A stretch of DNA of 64,000 bases from Neoceratodus forsteri (Eukaryota > Chordata > Ceratodontiformes > Ceratodontidae). A program made the position numbers and the translations under genes. The stretch is from contig JADMNL010000028.1 in assembly GCA_016271365.2 (NCBI GenBank), positions 53,896,001 to 53,960,000 on the forward strand, given 5' to 3'. Positions 31,441 to 43,234 of the stretch are shown here, one piece after another (the first letter of the stretch is position 1; the number at the start of each line of letters is the position of its first letter). The notes under the pieces were generated by a model. The model was not told where the DNA came from, did no database searches, and was given only the letters and a program-made list of their open reading frames with translations.

Positions 31441-31704
31441 ACGCCCCGCTATGGCGCAGTGTGTGTGTGTGTTGAGGGGAGCTGCTCGCGAGCAGGCGAT
31501 ATCTTATCGCTGCTCACTCAACCGTAGCTCCCTTTGAACTGTATACCACTACATTTTGGAGCTTGTCATAGACAGCTCCAGAATGCATTGGCTTACAGGG
31601 GCCGCGCCTGCCAACACACTGACTGAATTGGAGGAGGAGGTGACACATCTCAGAAATCTCCGATGATGGCACTATGTTTTTTGCACATGCGTGCAAGCAA
31701 ACAT

Positions 31705-32273
31705 AAAAAGGGAAGTGGTTATCCCTCTATACAGACAGTTGGTGAGACCCCATCTGGAGTACTGCGTGCAGTTTTGGAGACCTCATCTATGAGACAGACA
31801 GGATGGAAGCAGTTCAGAGGAGGGCAACTAAAATGGTGGAGGGTCTACATCAGAAACCATATGAAGAGAGACTGAGAGCTTAATATGTATACCCTTGATG
31901 AAAGGAGGGACAGGGGGGACATGATAGAAACTTTTAAGTACCTCAAGGAATCAACAAAGTCCAGGAGGGTAGCATCTTTCAGAAAGAGATGTGTAAGAAC
32001 AGGGGCACAATTTAAAGTTAGAGGGTGACGGCTCAGGGTAATGTGAGGAAATTCTTTTCACAGAGAGAGTGGTGGACGCATGGAACCGCCTTCCTGGAAG
32101 GTTGTGGAGTCTAAAACAGTGGGGAATTCAAACATGCATGGGACAGACATAAGGCAATTATAGTGGGGGGTTGCAGGAAGTAGGCTGTTGGTTAACTAGA
32201 ATCTGCAGCTTATCCAGTAGGTAGGGAAATGGGCAGACTGGGTGGGCCAAGTGGTCCTTATCTGCCGTCAAAG
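31705..32273 (+). pseudogene. CR1 LINE 3' end, part 2 of interrupted copy
   Basis: It resumes with [20 protein letters not shown] at about 31715, the last conserved block of CR1 ORF2. The 3' UTR then shows 'gagagagtggtggacgcatgg' and 'aatgggcagactgggtgggcc', ending 'caaagtctatttctatttttct', a typical short-repeat CR1 tail. Together with 27140-28518 it makes about 1.95 kb of one 5'-truncated CR1. Confidence 0.9.
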
Positions 32274-32279
32274 TCTATT

Positions 32280-34200
32280 TCTATTTTTCTATAAGCCGTT
32301 CTCCAGTCCTCTGGATCCACACTCGTGTTGAGTAACTCTGTGAACAGGGCTGCCAGTGGTGCTGCTAGTTCCCTTCTCAGCTCGGGTGAATGTCGTCTGG
32401 CCCCATGGTCTTATCCACCTTCAGATTTGTGAGTTTCTCCAGAACTCACTCCACTGTGAAATGGCAGGTGTCTACAGCGCCCGTCCCATTGCCTCTATAA
32501 CCAGCTATGGTCCTTGAGCCTCCCCCTCCTTAGTGAATACTGAGCAGAAGTATTTGTTCTGTGTTTTTCTTGTCCAGATCTCCCTCCTTACACTCTTCCC
32601 TTCTCCCCTTTGCGCCTCACAATCCCCTCGTTTTTTCTTCTTTCACTGATGAACCTATAAAATCCCCTTATCCCCTTTGTTTACAGACCATGCTAAACCC
32701 TCTTCTGTCTGCATCATCGCTCTCCTAACAGCCTTCCCTGCTTCCCTTAGACACTCACGGTACAGCTCCCTGTCCTCCTCCATTTGGCTCCCCTTATATT
32801 GCCTGAAACTCAGCCTTTTAGCCTTGACTTTGTACCCCACCTCTTTGAAGAACCATAGTAGTTTCCTTCTTCTTTTCCCTTTGGCCACTATCCTAATGCA
32901 TTGGTTTGTTATCTCCACTGTGGCTCCTTTCAGTTTCTCCCATTGTTCCTGCATCCTCTCTATTACTCCTACCTTCCCAGGACTGCTTGTACTGTATATA
33001 TCTACATATTTCAGTGAAATCTGCCCTCATGAGATCTAATACTCTTGCCATTGTGTGGCTTAAATGAGTCCATGCCTCCATGCTGAACCACACCTTGTGG
33101 TGGCCACTGGACCCAATGTGCCCATCTACCTGCATTTCTTCAACTCTGTTCCTATTGGTTCATACCAGGTCCAGAATCAGCTTGTCCCTGGTTGCTTCAT
33201 GCACCAACTGCCTGTCCAGCCACCTGCAGGGATTCAAGGATGGCTGTGCTCCGGGCTGAAACAGCTGCCTGGGTGGCCCAATTTACGACCGGCATATTGA
33301 AATCCCCCAGTAGCCAGATTTCACCTTTGGCAGCCATGTCATGTATGTTCTCCACTGGTTTCCTGTCTACTTCCTCCTTCTTTGTCAGAGGTCTGTAGAT
33401 CACCCCTGTGCATATTGCTGTTCTATTCCCTGGCTCCAGGGTGACTAACATTAGTGCAGCCTCCCCGTCTTCCTCAAACCTCTGTAGCCTTTATACCATC
33501 TCTGATGTACAAGGCCACTCCCCCAGCCTTTTTACCCTCCCTCTTCCTCCTGAACAGTGCACGGCCTAGTACACTGAGTTCCCAGCCATGATTAGCAGAG
33601 TACCACGTCTCTTTTATTGCTGCTATGTCAAGGTCTGCATCTGCCAGCAAGGCCTACAGGTGTAGAACTTTATTTCCTAGGCTATGGGCATTCCTTTTGA
33701 CATAACTTTCCATGTTTCACAGTCTGCCCGCTGACTGTTCTTGTTCTCCCTCTCCAGTGTCTTCCACCCACCCTGGTTTCCTTTCCTATGTACTCTCACC
33801 CCCCATTGTATCACTCATTATACATTCCTTGCCTGCTTCCCATCCCTGCCTGCTTCAGCTGTTCCTGTAGTCACTTACATTCCTGCATGTTCCCATGAGG
33901 AATGTTCTTAAACCTCCTGATACCTTGGCTCTCCCCTTGATCAGTTTAAATGCTCACAGCTGAAGCATGTAAAGTTCTCAGTAAGGGATCACGGTCCCTT
34001 CTTGGACAGATACAGGCTGTCCTCCTTATATAAGCTCACATCGGCCCATGTCAGGCCTCAGTCCCCTATGAAGCCCAAACCTTCCCTTCCATACCAATCC
34101 TTCAACCAGGAGTTGAAGGTTTGGATGTGGCGTGCTCTAGCTTGCCCTGTGCTCTGGACAGGTAGAACCTCCAAGAATAAGATGGGGCATGCTAGCTATT
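32280..34200 (-). pseudogene. CR1 LINE ORF2 endonuclease and linker
   Basis: Minus-strand reading from 33560 down gives the endonuclease: an AALML(V)-type strand, GVIYRPLTKKEEVD (about 33400), and LLGDFNMP (about 33310), which holds the catalytic Asp/Asn of the family. A Trp-rich linker (33040-32655: LWFFKEVG, KRLSFRQY) follows. The copy ends at 32280 inside the RT N-terminus, at the words for a PEDWR block, so the palm domain is missing. Upstream, 34200-33600 is broken ORF1/ORF2 junction sequence. The frame is interrupted many times. Confidence 0.85.
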
Positions 34201-34885
34201 TTAGATTTCCCCCAGCTTCCTAAAACCTCCTGGACTCTGGCTAACTCCACACCTCTTGGGCATGTCATTGTTCCCCAGGATGGACAATGACATCCAGCTG
34301 CTCCCTCCTAGCTATTGCCTAGCAATCCTATGGATCTGCTTCCCGTCCCTCTATGCAGTGCTTCCAGGGATGCATTTGATCTCTGACTCTGCACTGCTAG
34401 ATGTCTCTATCTCCACTTCCTGGACAATACAGTCCCCCCCAAGAGAAGCTTCCCATTGTCTGGGAACCCCTGCCTCCCTTCCTGAAGCTTCATCCTGCAG
34501 GACCCTCCCATCCTCCCTGACCCCAACCTCAAGTTTCTGGTTAGGGCTTTCCAATTCCTCCAAAACAGTGTGGGAGTTACTAAGCAGAACCAGTTGGGGG
34601 ATGTGCTTTCACCCCCCAGAGCCACCATAGTCCAATCACTTCTCTTCCCCGGCATTCTTTGAGGTTACAGGTTGTGCACCTGGTAGTCTCTGGTTGGGGC
34701 TTGGCCAGCTCTGCTCAGAGAAAGGCAATGTCCTTCCTCAGCCCAGAGAGGAGAATGCAGATAGGGCAGCATCGCAGCCTCCAGAATGTCTTCCCGAAGA
34801 CAGCTGCTCCACAACCACTACACTGCACCACTCCAAACATGTCTGTTCCCCTGCTCAATCTACTGCCTGCTTGAGACAACTATTT
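34200..34885 (-). pseudogene. CR1 LINE ORF1 fragment, second copy
   Basis: About 90 percent identical by eye to 2430-3135, with the GDSI-type and NDMP-type esterase words in the same order. Here it joins ORF2 endonuclease sequence on one side and module M on the other. Deletions such as the loss of 'ctcacctttcc' near 34615 differ from the first copy. Several frameshifts. Confidence 0.75.
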
Positions 34886-34904
34886 GTTATCTCCCAAATA
34901 TTTT

Positions 34905-37235
34905 GTTTTCTTTTGTTTTTTGTTATGGTTTTTGCTGTTGACATGTAACATTTTAACACCAAATTTTGTATCTATACATGATAAGCAAGTAGGGAACTAG
35001 CCCTAGAAATGCTTAAATAAACCAAAAGTTGATTGGCTAGCTAAATATATATCCAAACTGGAGACTTCAACAGACGCCACCCAGAGTGGCTGTGACAGAG
35101 CTGGTGCCACCTACAGATGTTTACCGGAGTGAAAACATCAAAATAAAAAGCAGGAATACTGCTGTCCTGAAAGTGGTTAAAATCTTACCTTAGCCAAGCT
35201 CTGGACACTTAATAAGCAGCTTGTGGGCAACTCTGAAGTGAAACCCTTGCTATGATATTTCTGAGACACTGCTTTTGCCTTTTGTAAATGTGTCCAGGTA
35301 GCTGTCAGTCAGAGCACCAGTCTGCAGTAACACCTGAGGTCACCATCATCATTATCGTGTCATCATGCAGCAGCAGCAGCAGTGCCAGTCAGGAATAAAT
35401 CCCCTCCTCCCTTTCCTCATGTAGTTGTACCAAACATGTGTTTTGATATTTTAATTTTCTTGGAGTGCTCTGTGATAACAACATTCACAGTTGGTAGAAC
35501 TGCCTGGGGAAAGGCATTGGGGTGATTTAGTTTTACCTGGCTGCTTGGTGAAATGATGTCAATATGATAAATGGTGTAACAGACATGTTTTTGCAGTGAC
35601 CTTCGCTAGTCCATGTAGACATCAGATGGAAAGCACTACAGTCCATAAAATTAAAGGGGCACATCACCCCAGATATTGCAAAAATACTCTATTCTGTGTC
35701 ACCAGTTCAACTCTGGCACATAATTAGGAGGGATGTTACTGTGCAGGCTCCATCTGTCCTTACACAGTGCCACGGCTTCTAGCTGCTGTTCCATTGCCCA
35801 ATCATGGCTGAATGTTTGGATTTCAGCTCTGTGACAGTTCTGTAGCTGTATGCCATCACCAAGATTTGTTTAAATGATACCATGTGTCATAATCTGTCAC
35901 ATTTTATTGCATTTATAAACTGGCAAGAAAAAATCTAGAATTTTCAGTGGTCAAGAGAAGTCATCTGACCTTGCATTAAATCTTTATAAATGCTGGGTCA
36001 GGTGCTGAATCTCATTTTCCTCTCCCCCACCCCAAAAAGAAATATACTGGGATACATTGCCTTATCTTAGCCCCCAAGTTAGGGTTTAACTTTTGCTCCC
36101 CTCAACCCTCAGACAGATTCTTCCCACCCCAATCCACATGGAAACGCAGTGGTGGGACAGGGTGGGCAACAGCAGCAGATGGAGCTGCAGCTTCAGGGCA
36201 GGCAATCCCTTTGATCTTCAGGGACACATGCTGGACCTGCAGTCTCGTCACTATGGTGGGTGAGTGAGAAGGTAAAATTGATTTGGAATAGAAAGACACG
36301 GTCAGAGAGCGGATGGAGTTGCATAGTACAGATTTTGGCAGTTTTTAATGTACTGTACATTTCAGACAAAACAGACAGGGCTTTTACTGTCGATTACTGG
36401 CCTTGCTGTACACATTCCTTGCAATACAAACACATGTTCAAACCACTGGGATGGGGCTGCGTAGTACAAATTTTGACAGTATGGCATAGATATTCAGACT
36501 AGCTACAGGCTGGGTTCAGATGGTTGCTCAAAATGCAGGTGGCAGAAATACAATGCCCAGTGCATCCCTCGGACAGGTCTGAATACCTGGAATGGGAAAT
36601 ACACTGGAGTATCCGACTTACGCTGGCACAAATTCCTGATATTTGGACCAAAATGTGTAAATGGGGCCATTTTGCATGCAAGGAGCTAATTGGGCCATTT
36701 GCATGTCATTATAGTTCATTTTCATGAGTTGTGCAAGACTGGCCAGCACAATGCGCCTGGCACCCTGCACAGCATGCAGTCCCTGTCCCAGGTACCGAAG
36801 TAGTACCCCCTCTCCATCCCGTACCCTGATCACCGTAATTGTTAAAAATAAAGTTCCCTGGTACTCTAGTGGTCCCCCCTCCCACACCTGAGTCCGATAC
36901 CCATTATTGAAAAAATATATTTCCCTTGTAATCTAGTGGTCCCCCTCCCACACCTGCGTACGATCCCCTTTATTGAAAAAAGACATTTTCCCTGGTTGTC
37001 CTGTGGTACCTCCACCTCCACCCACACAGGACCCCTAGCTGCCCTGCAACCCACCACCAGGTCATTGGCGGGAAGAAAATCCACAGCACACCTCTGTCGC
37101 TGCCTGCCAAATGACAGCTTACAGTATCACCTGCAAGCTCATTGGTCCACACTGTTGACCAATGGGCTCACGGTGTGTACTGTAATAATCATTGACAACA
37201 TTGTGAATGAATGACTTCATTCAATGACTTTGAAA
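34905..37235 (-). repeat. Repeat module M, full-length copy 3
   Basis: Colinear with 3150-5540, including the A/T-rich lead, the CAGCAGCAGCAGCAG tract near 35368, the 'tgccattttgcatgcaagga'-type block near 36670, and the left arm of the palindrome (36835-37235). It ends near 'gtgaatgaatgacttcattcaatgac', close to the palindrome centre, where L1-like sequence begins. No ORF. Confidence 0.75.
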
Positions 37236-37249
37236 CAAATATGTAATCT

Positions 37250-37745
37250 AATCTATAAGCATGTTGGTTTTTCTTGTCATGAAATGTGAAAATCTTCCTA
37301 TTGGGATATTTTAATCTCCAGACGTCTCCTAAGTTATTCTCTTGTAAAAAAGCAGCTTAAATGTTCTGAAATTCTGAAGTTGGTCTTGGTAATGTTTTTA
37401 TTTTTTCCAGTAATGGATCATATAGGGCATTCAAATCCCCCCATTAAAATAAGATGTTGAGCCTGAATGTGAAGAATAGCTTGAGTAATATTTGCTAAAA
37501 AAGCAGAATATTGCAGGAAAGGGCCATATATTGAGCCCACGGTTATACTGAAATAACCAAACACAGTGCCTTTCACTAGAATTATTCATCCCTCCTCATC
37601 CATCTATTTTTCTATGAGTTGAAAGTTTAAGTTTTTTCGAAGTGGTATAATAACCCCATATGAATTACTAGTACCTGGTGAAGAGAACCTATGCGAGATC
37701 CAATTTCTTTGTAGCTTTTTAAGGGCAGTACTTAAAAGATGTGAA
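37250..37745 (-). pseudogene. L1-like LINE ORF2 endonuclease fragment
   Basis: The minus strand encodes GSIYGPFLQ (about 37525) followed by LILMGGF-type residues (about 37440), matching the 'SIYGPN' and 'GGDFN' blocks of L1-clade endonucleases. The Asp of GGDF is missing in this reading. There are several stops. The L1-like ORF1 at 46605-47400 lies on the same strand and in the right order, with other elements between, so both could be remains of one L1 split by later insertions; this is not proven. Confidence 0.6.
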
Positions 37746-38184
37746 TCCTGCAGTGCAGTAATTGGAAAGGCTATGCCTGGAGTTTGATGGCCAGCCAGCC
37801 ACTCCCACTTTCTGTGCTATATAAGTAGTTCCTCTCAGCCTCACCGTGAATCACTCTTTCATTGCAGCTGAAGGTTCTGTCCATCTGTCCTCTGAGCTGG
37901 TTGGGGCCTGCAGGGCTGGCTGAGCCCCCCCCCTTTGCTGCTTCTGCTTGTCTTTGCTGGATTTCTGTGTTTATTTTCCTGCTTCTGGTTTGTATTTTGC
38001 CTTCGGCTGCATGTGTGCTTCTTCTTTCTTTGTTTCCTGTTTTGTGTTTGTGTGTCTTTGGTTTTGTTTTTTTGGGGTGGCTTTGTTTCGAAACTCCTAG
38101 CATATTATTCCAGAGCTACTACTACTTGCTTTCAGTTACTCAACTCTCAAACTACTGCAATGCAGCTGTAGTCATTATTTGTGT
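37746..38184 (+). other. Possible LTR or promoter-bearing repeat, unassigned
   Basis: GCTATATAAGTAG near 37818 is a good TATA-box-like word, followed at 25-60 bp by 'cctctcagcctcaccgtgaatc' and a T/C-rich tract with 'tttgtttcctgttttgtgtttg'. This resembles the U3/R part of an LTR. The DIRS copy B interrupts whatever this is at 38185, and the continuation would lie at 43775. No ends or target duplications found. Confidence 0.35.
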
Positions 38185-38680
38185 TCAAACAACATGAAGT
38201 CTTGCTATATTATGACTATTGCAGTTTGTCCCACCACTAGAACTGCTCCGGAGGTGAAAGAGTTAACTTCCATGCAGAGCATGGAGCTTAGAGCGCAAGC
38301 TCGGTTCAGAAGCTCTGTTAGGGTGGTTTCAAACCGAAACCGTCAGATTCTTTACTCCGCCTCACTGAACAGTCGCTCCAGAGATTCCTCCTGTTGCTCG
38401 GTTCATTTCTTCGGTTTAAAGCGCTATTTCTCAGTTGAATTTAACCGTGATTTAATTATTTTAACTGCAAAACTGATCGGTTCAAGCTCTGTCTATGGTA
38501 TCGTAAGTAATAGATAGGTTTTTTCTGGTGTGGAACTTGTAAAATTGTTATCGGTTCGGTTGAACCGATCGAATTGTATTAAATTTAAGTTTAAAGCCTT
38601 TTAAGGCTTCTTAGAGTGCGGTTCCCGGTTCTTATCGGTTCTAAAAAAAACGGATTTCATTACGATTTTTTCCACAACCC

Positions 38681-40150
38681 GTGACACGGTTTGGAACCGA
38701 TAAGGGTGTCTTGCCTGGCACTGCCATTAAAAGGGCAAGTTTGTTGGTTAGGCTGGCATCATGTCTAAGAAACCCAAAAGAAAACCAGTCCACTGGGTTT
38801 CAACACTGTAGTGTCTGTGGGGAAGCCTTTGCCAAGGCTGACTCACACACTACATGTGTCTATTGTCTGGGGTTTGACCACCTCAATTCAGACTGCCAGA
38901 TTTGTAAAAATTTCCCTGCAGTCACCCTGGACAAGAGAGTGGGCAGGCTCAGGGAACGAGAGGCCAAAAAGTCCGCTGACCCGGATGGCCAGCCCGGTTC
39001 GGTGCCAACCGAACCGGAGGGAGTGCCCTCTGACCAGGGCGAGACTTCCTCGGGCAAACGAAAAGCTGGCTCTGAGGAGCCAGTTCCAGCAAAGAAAACT
39101 AAAAAATCAGCAGGTTTGGAGTCCAAAATTCCTTCTCCAACTGCTGCAGAGATAGCCAGGGCAATACAGGTTGTCCAGTCCCTGTCCCTGGTTCCTCCGA
39201 ACCGCCACTGTCTGGCAAAAGGTCGGTTTGGTCAGTTCAATGGTTCAGGATTATGATATAGAAGAGTTTTATGAACCAGAGGAGGGAATGAGGATTAAGA
39301 TCAGAGTGAATGTGACTTTGAAAGTCTGGATGTGCCCATTGAACCAGACATCTCCCCAGACAGACCTTCAGGTGAGTCTCCCCCTAGGCTTTCTGAGTCC
39401 CCTTCTCATTTTTTGTTTTATAAAAAAGTTGCTGAGACCCTCCAGCTTCCCTTAGAGGAGGCTTTGGATGAGCAAGAGGAGCCTGACTATGTGGAGATGA
39501 TGGATATCCCAGAGTCCAGGAGGTTGTCCATCCCGTTATATAAATCTTTTAGAAAACAAACAATAAAAATTTAAAAGCTCCTAATTCTGTGCCTCCTGTG
39601 GATAAAAAGATGGACAGGAGGTACACTTTGTCAGATCCTGATACAGATTTTCTTTCACAGCAATGCAGTCATGTTGGGTAGTTCAGGCTGCAGCCTGTGA
39701 TAAAGCTAATATTCCCCTGGCTTCACATCCTCCTGACAAGGATTCCAGGAAGATTGATGCCATGCCCAAAAAAACAATACATGGCCAGAAATCTAGATGG
39801 GATACTGTCATTGGATTAGCCAAACAGGTCCCTGGCCAGCTTGCAAAGGAGCTGGAACAGGTCTTGATGGTATTGAGGCATCTAAGGTGCAATTCCATGC
39901 TGCAGTGGATTCTAATGATGTATCCTCTAGAGTCATGGCTACATCTGTGGCTTTTCAGAGCTTGGACTGGCTCAGGGGTACTACTTTGTCACAGGATACC
40001 CAGTCTAAGGCTATGGATTTTCCTGTGGTGGGAATTCTCTGTTTGGGGAGCAGAGAATTATATGAAGAAATGGATGAATATAGAACCACTTATAGGAGTG
40101 CACAAGCCAGGGCAAGCCACTCCTCAGAGGCAACCCCAGGGGTAGGGGTA
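38681..40150 (+). pseudogene. DIRS copy B ORF1 (gag-like), frameshifted
   Basis: The ATG at 38761 (MSKKPKRK) marks the likely start; a one-base slip about 16 codons later puts the rest in the frame open from 38681 to 39256. That frame shows the complete Cys/His knuckle CSVCGEAF...HTTCVYCLGFDH...CQIC. An acidic region (39332-39574), a helix with KSFRKQTIKI, and the WLRGTTLSQDTQ block (about 39968) follow. The last part (39797-40477) runs straight into the RT N-terminus in one frame, whereas in copy A these are in overlapping frames; small deletions near 40110-40130 explain the fusion. Confidence 0.85.
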
Positions 40151-40299
40151 AGCCTTTTCACGGCCTTTTACCAGACCCAGGCCTCTCCTCTTCAGCCTAT
40201 GTACAGAGGGGGTTCTTCAGAGGGAGAGGCAGACGGGGTTCGAGCAGGCCTGCTCCCACCCCTCAGCCTAAAGCCCCTGCCAAACAGGCACCCTGATGG

Positions 40300-41165
40300 G
40301 ATGCCCAGGGTCGGCTCTCCACTACCTGTAGGGGGCAGGTTGGCTCACTTCATCCAGGGCTGGGAGTCTTTAACTTCAGACAGGTGGGTCTTGGAAATAG
40401 TGAGCCAGGGTCTAGTTTTCAGCTTCAAAAAATTTCCAAAGATGAGAGCCAGATCTTTTCCACCTACAACCCTTTGAGACTCTTGCTTTGGAAACAGAAG
40501 TCTCACCCTCTTGGCTCTCAGAGCTGTAGAAAGGGTTTCTCCCCTCACCAGGGCAAGGGTCTGTACTCCAGGTACTTCCTTACCCCAAAAAAGACAGGAG
40601 AGTGGCAGCCTATCCTGGATCTAAGATATCTAAACAAGCACCTTTTAAAGCCAAAGTTCAAAATGGTGACACTGGGAATGATTTTACCCTCCCTAAGGCC
40701 AGGGGACTGGCTAGCCTCCCTGGACCTCAAGTTTGCCTACTTCCATGTTCTTATTAGAAGCTCCCATCGAGTACCTCAGATTCGAACTGCCCTCAGGCCA
40801 TTATCAGTTCAGAGCAATGCCCTTCGGCCTCACTTCTGCCCCAAGGGTGTTCACAAAATGTCTGGCAGTAGCAGTCGCTCATCTAAGAAGGCAAAAGATT
40901 ACCATTTTTCCCTACCTGGATGACTGGCTCATTGTGGGTCAGTTTCTAGAACAGGTCAAATCACACCTGCTAGTTACCCAGCAGCTCCTTACCTCTCTGG
41001 GATTTCTTCTCAATCTTCCAAAGTCAATTTTGGAACCTGTCCAGGTACTCACCTTTATAGCCGCAGAACTGGACACAAAGCAGGCCAGAGCCTTCCTTCC
41101 CTTGGAAAGGGTAAGAACCTTAGTGGCCCTGGCCTCGTCCTTCACTCTGCAGGTCTCTTGACCAG
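40300..41165 (+). pseudogene. DIRS copy B reverse transcriptase
   Basis: The best preserved RT of the three copies. The frame 40384-40923 has LYSRYFLTPKKTGEW and DLRYLNKH (about 40625), then LASLDLKFAYFHV (about 40718) with the first catalytic Asp region. The frame 40733-41161 has RAMPFGLTSAPRVFTK (about 40815) and FPYLDDWLIVG (about 40905), where DD is the catalytic pair. A LNLPKS block and an AFLPLERV block close the thumb. One frame shift in the palm and others at the ends inactivate it. Confidence 0.92.
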
Positions 41166-41329
41166 CAAGGCATTTCCTGCAGCTCTCTAGGATACATGGC
41201 TGCCTCCACAGCTGTAGTGCAAGGAGCAAGATTTCAGATGAGGGACATTCAGTTCCATTTGAGAGCTTTCTGGTCTCAAAGAAGAGATCCTCTATCCAAG
41301 TTAATCCCAGTGACTGAACTCTGATCCAG

Positions 41330-41720
41330 GCCCTTCAATGGTGGCAGGATCAGAGCAATCTGAGATAGGGGTGCCTTTCATCCCTCTGTCCCATTCCTTG
41401 ACCCTTACTACAGATGCATCCCTTTTGGGATGGGGAGCTCACATGGGTGACCTCTCCACCCAGGGGTTATGGTCCCCTCAGGAATTTCTGCTCCACATCA
41501 ATCTGTTGGAACTCAGAGCTGTTTTTCTAGCACTTCAAGTTTTCTCTGCATCTGTTCAGAACAAGGTGGTACAGGTCACAACAGACAACACCACTACAAT
41601 GTGGTACATCAACAAACAAGGGGCACTCAGTCTTCGGCCTTGTGCACCAAGGCGATGAAGTTGTGGTCTCTGGCTTATTCCCTGAACACTTCCCTCATAG
41701 CAGTTCACCTCCCAGGCAAG
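41330..41720 (+). pseudogene. DIRS copy B RNase H
   Basis: The frame 41338-41658 shows TTDASLLGWGAHMGD (first Asp), INLLELRAVFLAL (Glu of the active site) and TDNTTTMWYINKQG (second Asp). The last catalytic block (LPGKDN...) follows in a shifted frame near 41710. Compared with copy A, the first box is intact. Confidence 0.88.
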
Positions 41721-42165
41721 GACAATGTCAGGCAGATACTCTCAGCAGGATTTCCCGGGCCATCATCGAATGGTCACTGGATCCCCTGGTACTGGGGATA
41801 GTGTTTGCCAGATGGGGCACTCCTCAGATAGATCTTTTCGCAGCCCCAGACAATCATCAACTTCCACTGTTTTGTTGCAGGCCCCCAGTGTTGGGCTCAG
41901 TTCCCCTGGATGCCTTTCTCCTCGATTGGGAAGGGAAGTTTCTTTATGCCTTTCCCCTTCCCTCTCCTGTTCAAAGTACTAGTCAAAATCAGGTCTCAGC
42001 CCTGCAAAATGATCCTGATTGCTCCAGACTGGACCAGGCAGCCCTGGTACCCATCCTTCTGTCCTTAGCAGTCCATCTTCCCTGTGTCTCCCCAGGAACC
42101 ACAATCTGTTAACCTGTGCTCAGGGAGAGTTTGGTATCCAATCTCAAATCCCTCAACCTCAAAGC
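41700..42165 (+). pseudogene. DIRS copy B methyltransferase-like region
   Basis: The frame 41642-42112 contains WSLDPLVLG, QIDLFAAPDNHQLPLFCC, DAFLLDWEGKFLYAFP, and LVPILLSLAVHLP. The block order matches copies A and C. A one-base change breaks the frame between the YAFP and the LIAPDW blocks. Role in the family is unclear; the name rests on reported similarity of this DIRS region to DAM-type methylases. Confidence 0.78.
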
Positions 42166-42169
42166 TTGG

Positions 42170-43200
42170 CTCTTGAGCAGTTAGAGTTTGCTGATTTACA
42201 ACTTTCTCAAAGTGTTCTTGAAATCCTGAAGGCTGCTGGAAGCCACCAGAGCTACCTATAACTCCAAGTGGAAAGGTTTTCCATATGGTGTTCTGGGAAG
42301 CATGTTTCCCTGGAATCTGCTGATCTACCCACTGTATTGGACTACATGGTCCATCTTAATTCTTTGGGACTGAGACCAGCTACCCTGAAAGTGCACTTAG
42401 CTGCTGTCTCTGCCTTCATTTCAGCAGGGAAGCCCTCTTCTCTTTCTGCTCATCCTGTATTTTCCAAGTTTTTTAAAGGATTGCTTCACACCAATCCTCC
42501 ATTCAGGGACCCTGCCCCGGCTTGGGATCTTAATGTATACTTCACCAGCTGATGCAACCCCTTTGAGCCTCTGTCTGGCAGAGCTTAAGTATTTGACTTG
42601 AAAACTGTATTTCTGGTAGCCATCACTTCTGCCAGGCGTATAAGTGAGTTACAGGCTTTATCAGTAGAGACTGACTTTATTTCCTTTCACAGGGTAAAGT
42701 AGTCCTCAGGACCAACAGGAAGTTTTTGCCTAAGGTGGTTTCAGATTTCCACCTAACCAATCTATTTCACTTCAGTGTTCTTCACTGACCATTCCTCCTC
42801 TGGTGAGGAGGCTGCACAGCTGTAGATGTTAACAGGGCCCTAAGTTACTACATAGAGTGTACCAAGGTCACAGGTTTGACTCCTCAACTGTTTCTCACTT
42901 ATGGTGAGGTTGGGAAAGGGATACCTGCTAAAAGAGATCCATTGCCAGGTGGATGGTTTCTTGTATCCAATTTTGCTATCAAAAGCTGGGTAAGGTTCCC
43001 CCTCTCAGGCCTGAGGGCTCACTCTACCAGAGGTACAGCTGCATCTTTAGCTGCTGCTAGAGACATCCCTATCTTGGAGATATGTCAGGCAGCTACTTGG
43101 AAGACAGTACACTTTCACCAAGCATTACTCCCTGGATATTCAGGCCAGGAGGATGCTTGGTTTGCTATAACCGTGCTTCAGAACCTATTCCCTAAGTAGG
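42170..43200 (+). pseudogene. DIRS copy B tyrosine recombinase
   Basis: Core-binding part in the frames 42019-42261 and 42268-42552 (ERFSIWCSGKH, YMVHLNSLGLRPATLK). The first catalytic Arg lies in TSARRISEL at about 42628-42654. The frame 42876-43199 encodes GLRAHSTRGTAAS with His at 43020-43022 and the second Arg, then QAATWKT with the conserved Trp. The nucleophile Tyr is in the +1 frame ('aagcattactccctggat', about 43118-43135). Lost bases near 42540-42600 and 42690 break the frame. Confidence 0.88.
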
Positions 43201-43234
43201 TTCTGTCCTCCTCCATGGAGGTACTGCTGTGTAG

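Larger units (their letters stand above)
28519..31704 (-). mobile_element. Array element, complete 3.2-kb copy inserted in a CR1
   Basis: The insertion separates CR1 sequences that are contiguous in other copies (compare 58970-59005). Ends carry ATGTTTGCTTGC at 28539-28550 and its reverse complement at 31693-31704. The left end also has a short hairpin (CAATGCC...GGCATTG) around the word. Internal order on the minus strand from 31704: short lead, GC-rich minisatellite, spacer, six or more ~295-bp units, then ~75-100-bp CCCTGCAG units. There is no ORF with similarity to a transposase. A clear target duplication is not visible. It is therefore a non-autonomous element of unknown class. Confidence 0.75.

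Noticed and set aside
37862..38197. 111-codon frame downstream of a TATA-like word, as a host gene
   Set aside because: T-rich low-complexity composition, no domain, and the overlapping frame 37935-38171 is similar in character; more like LTR-type non-coding sequence.
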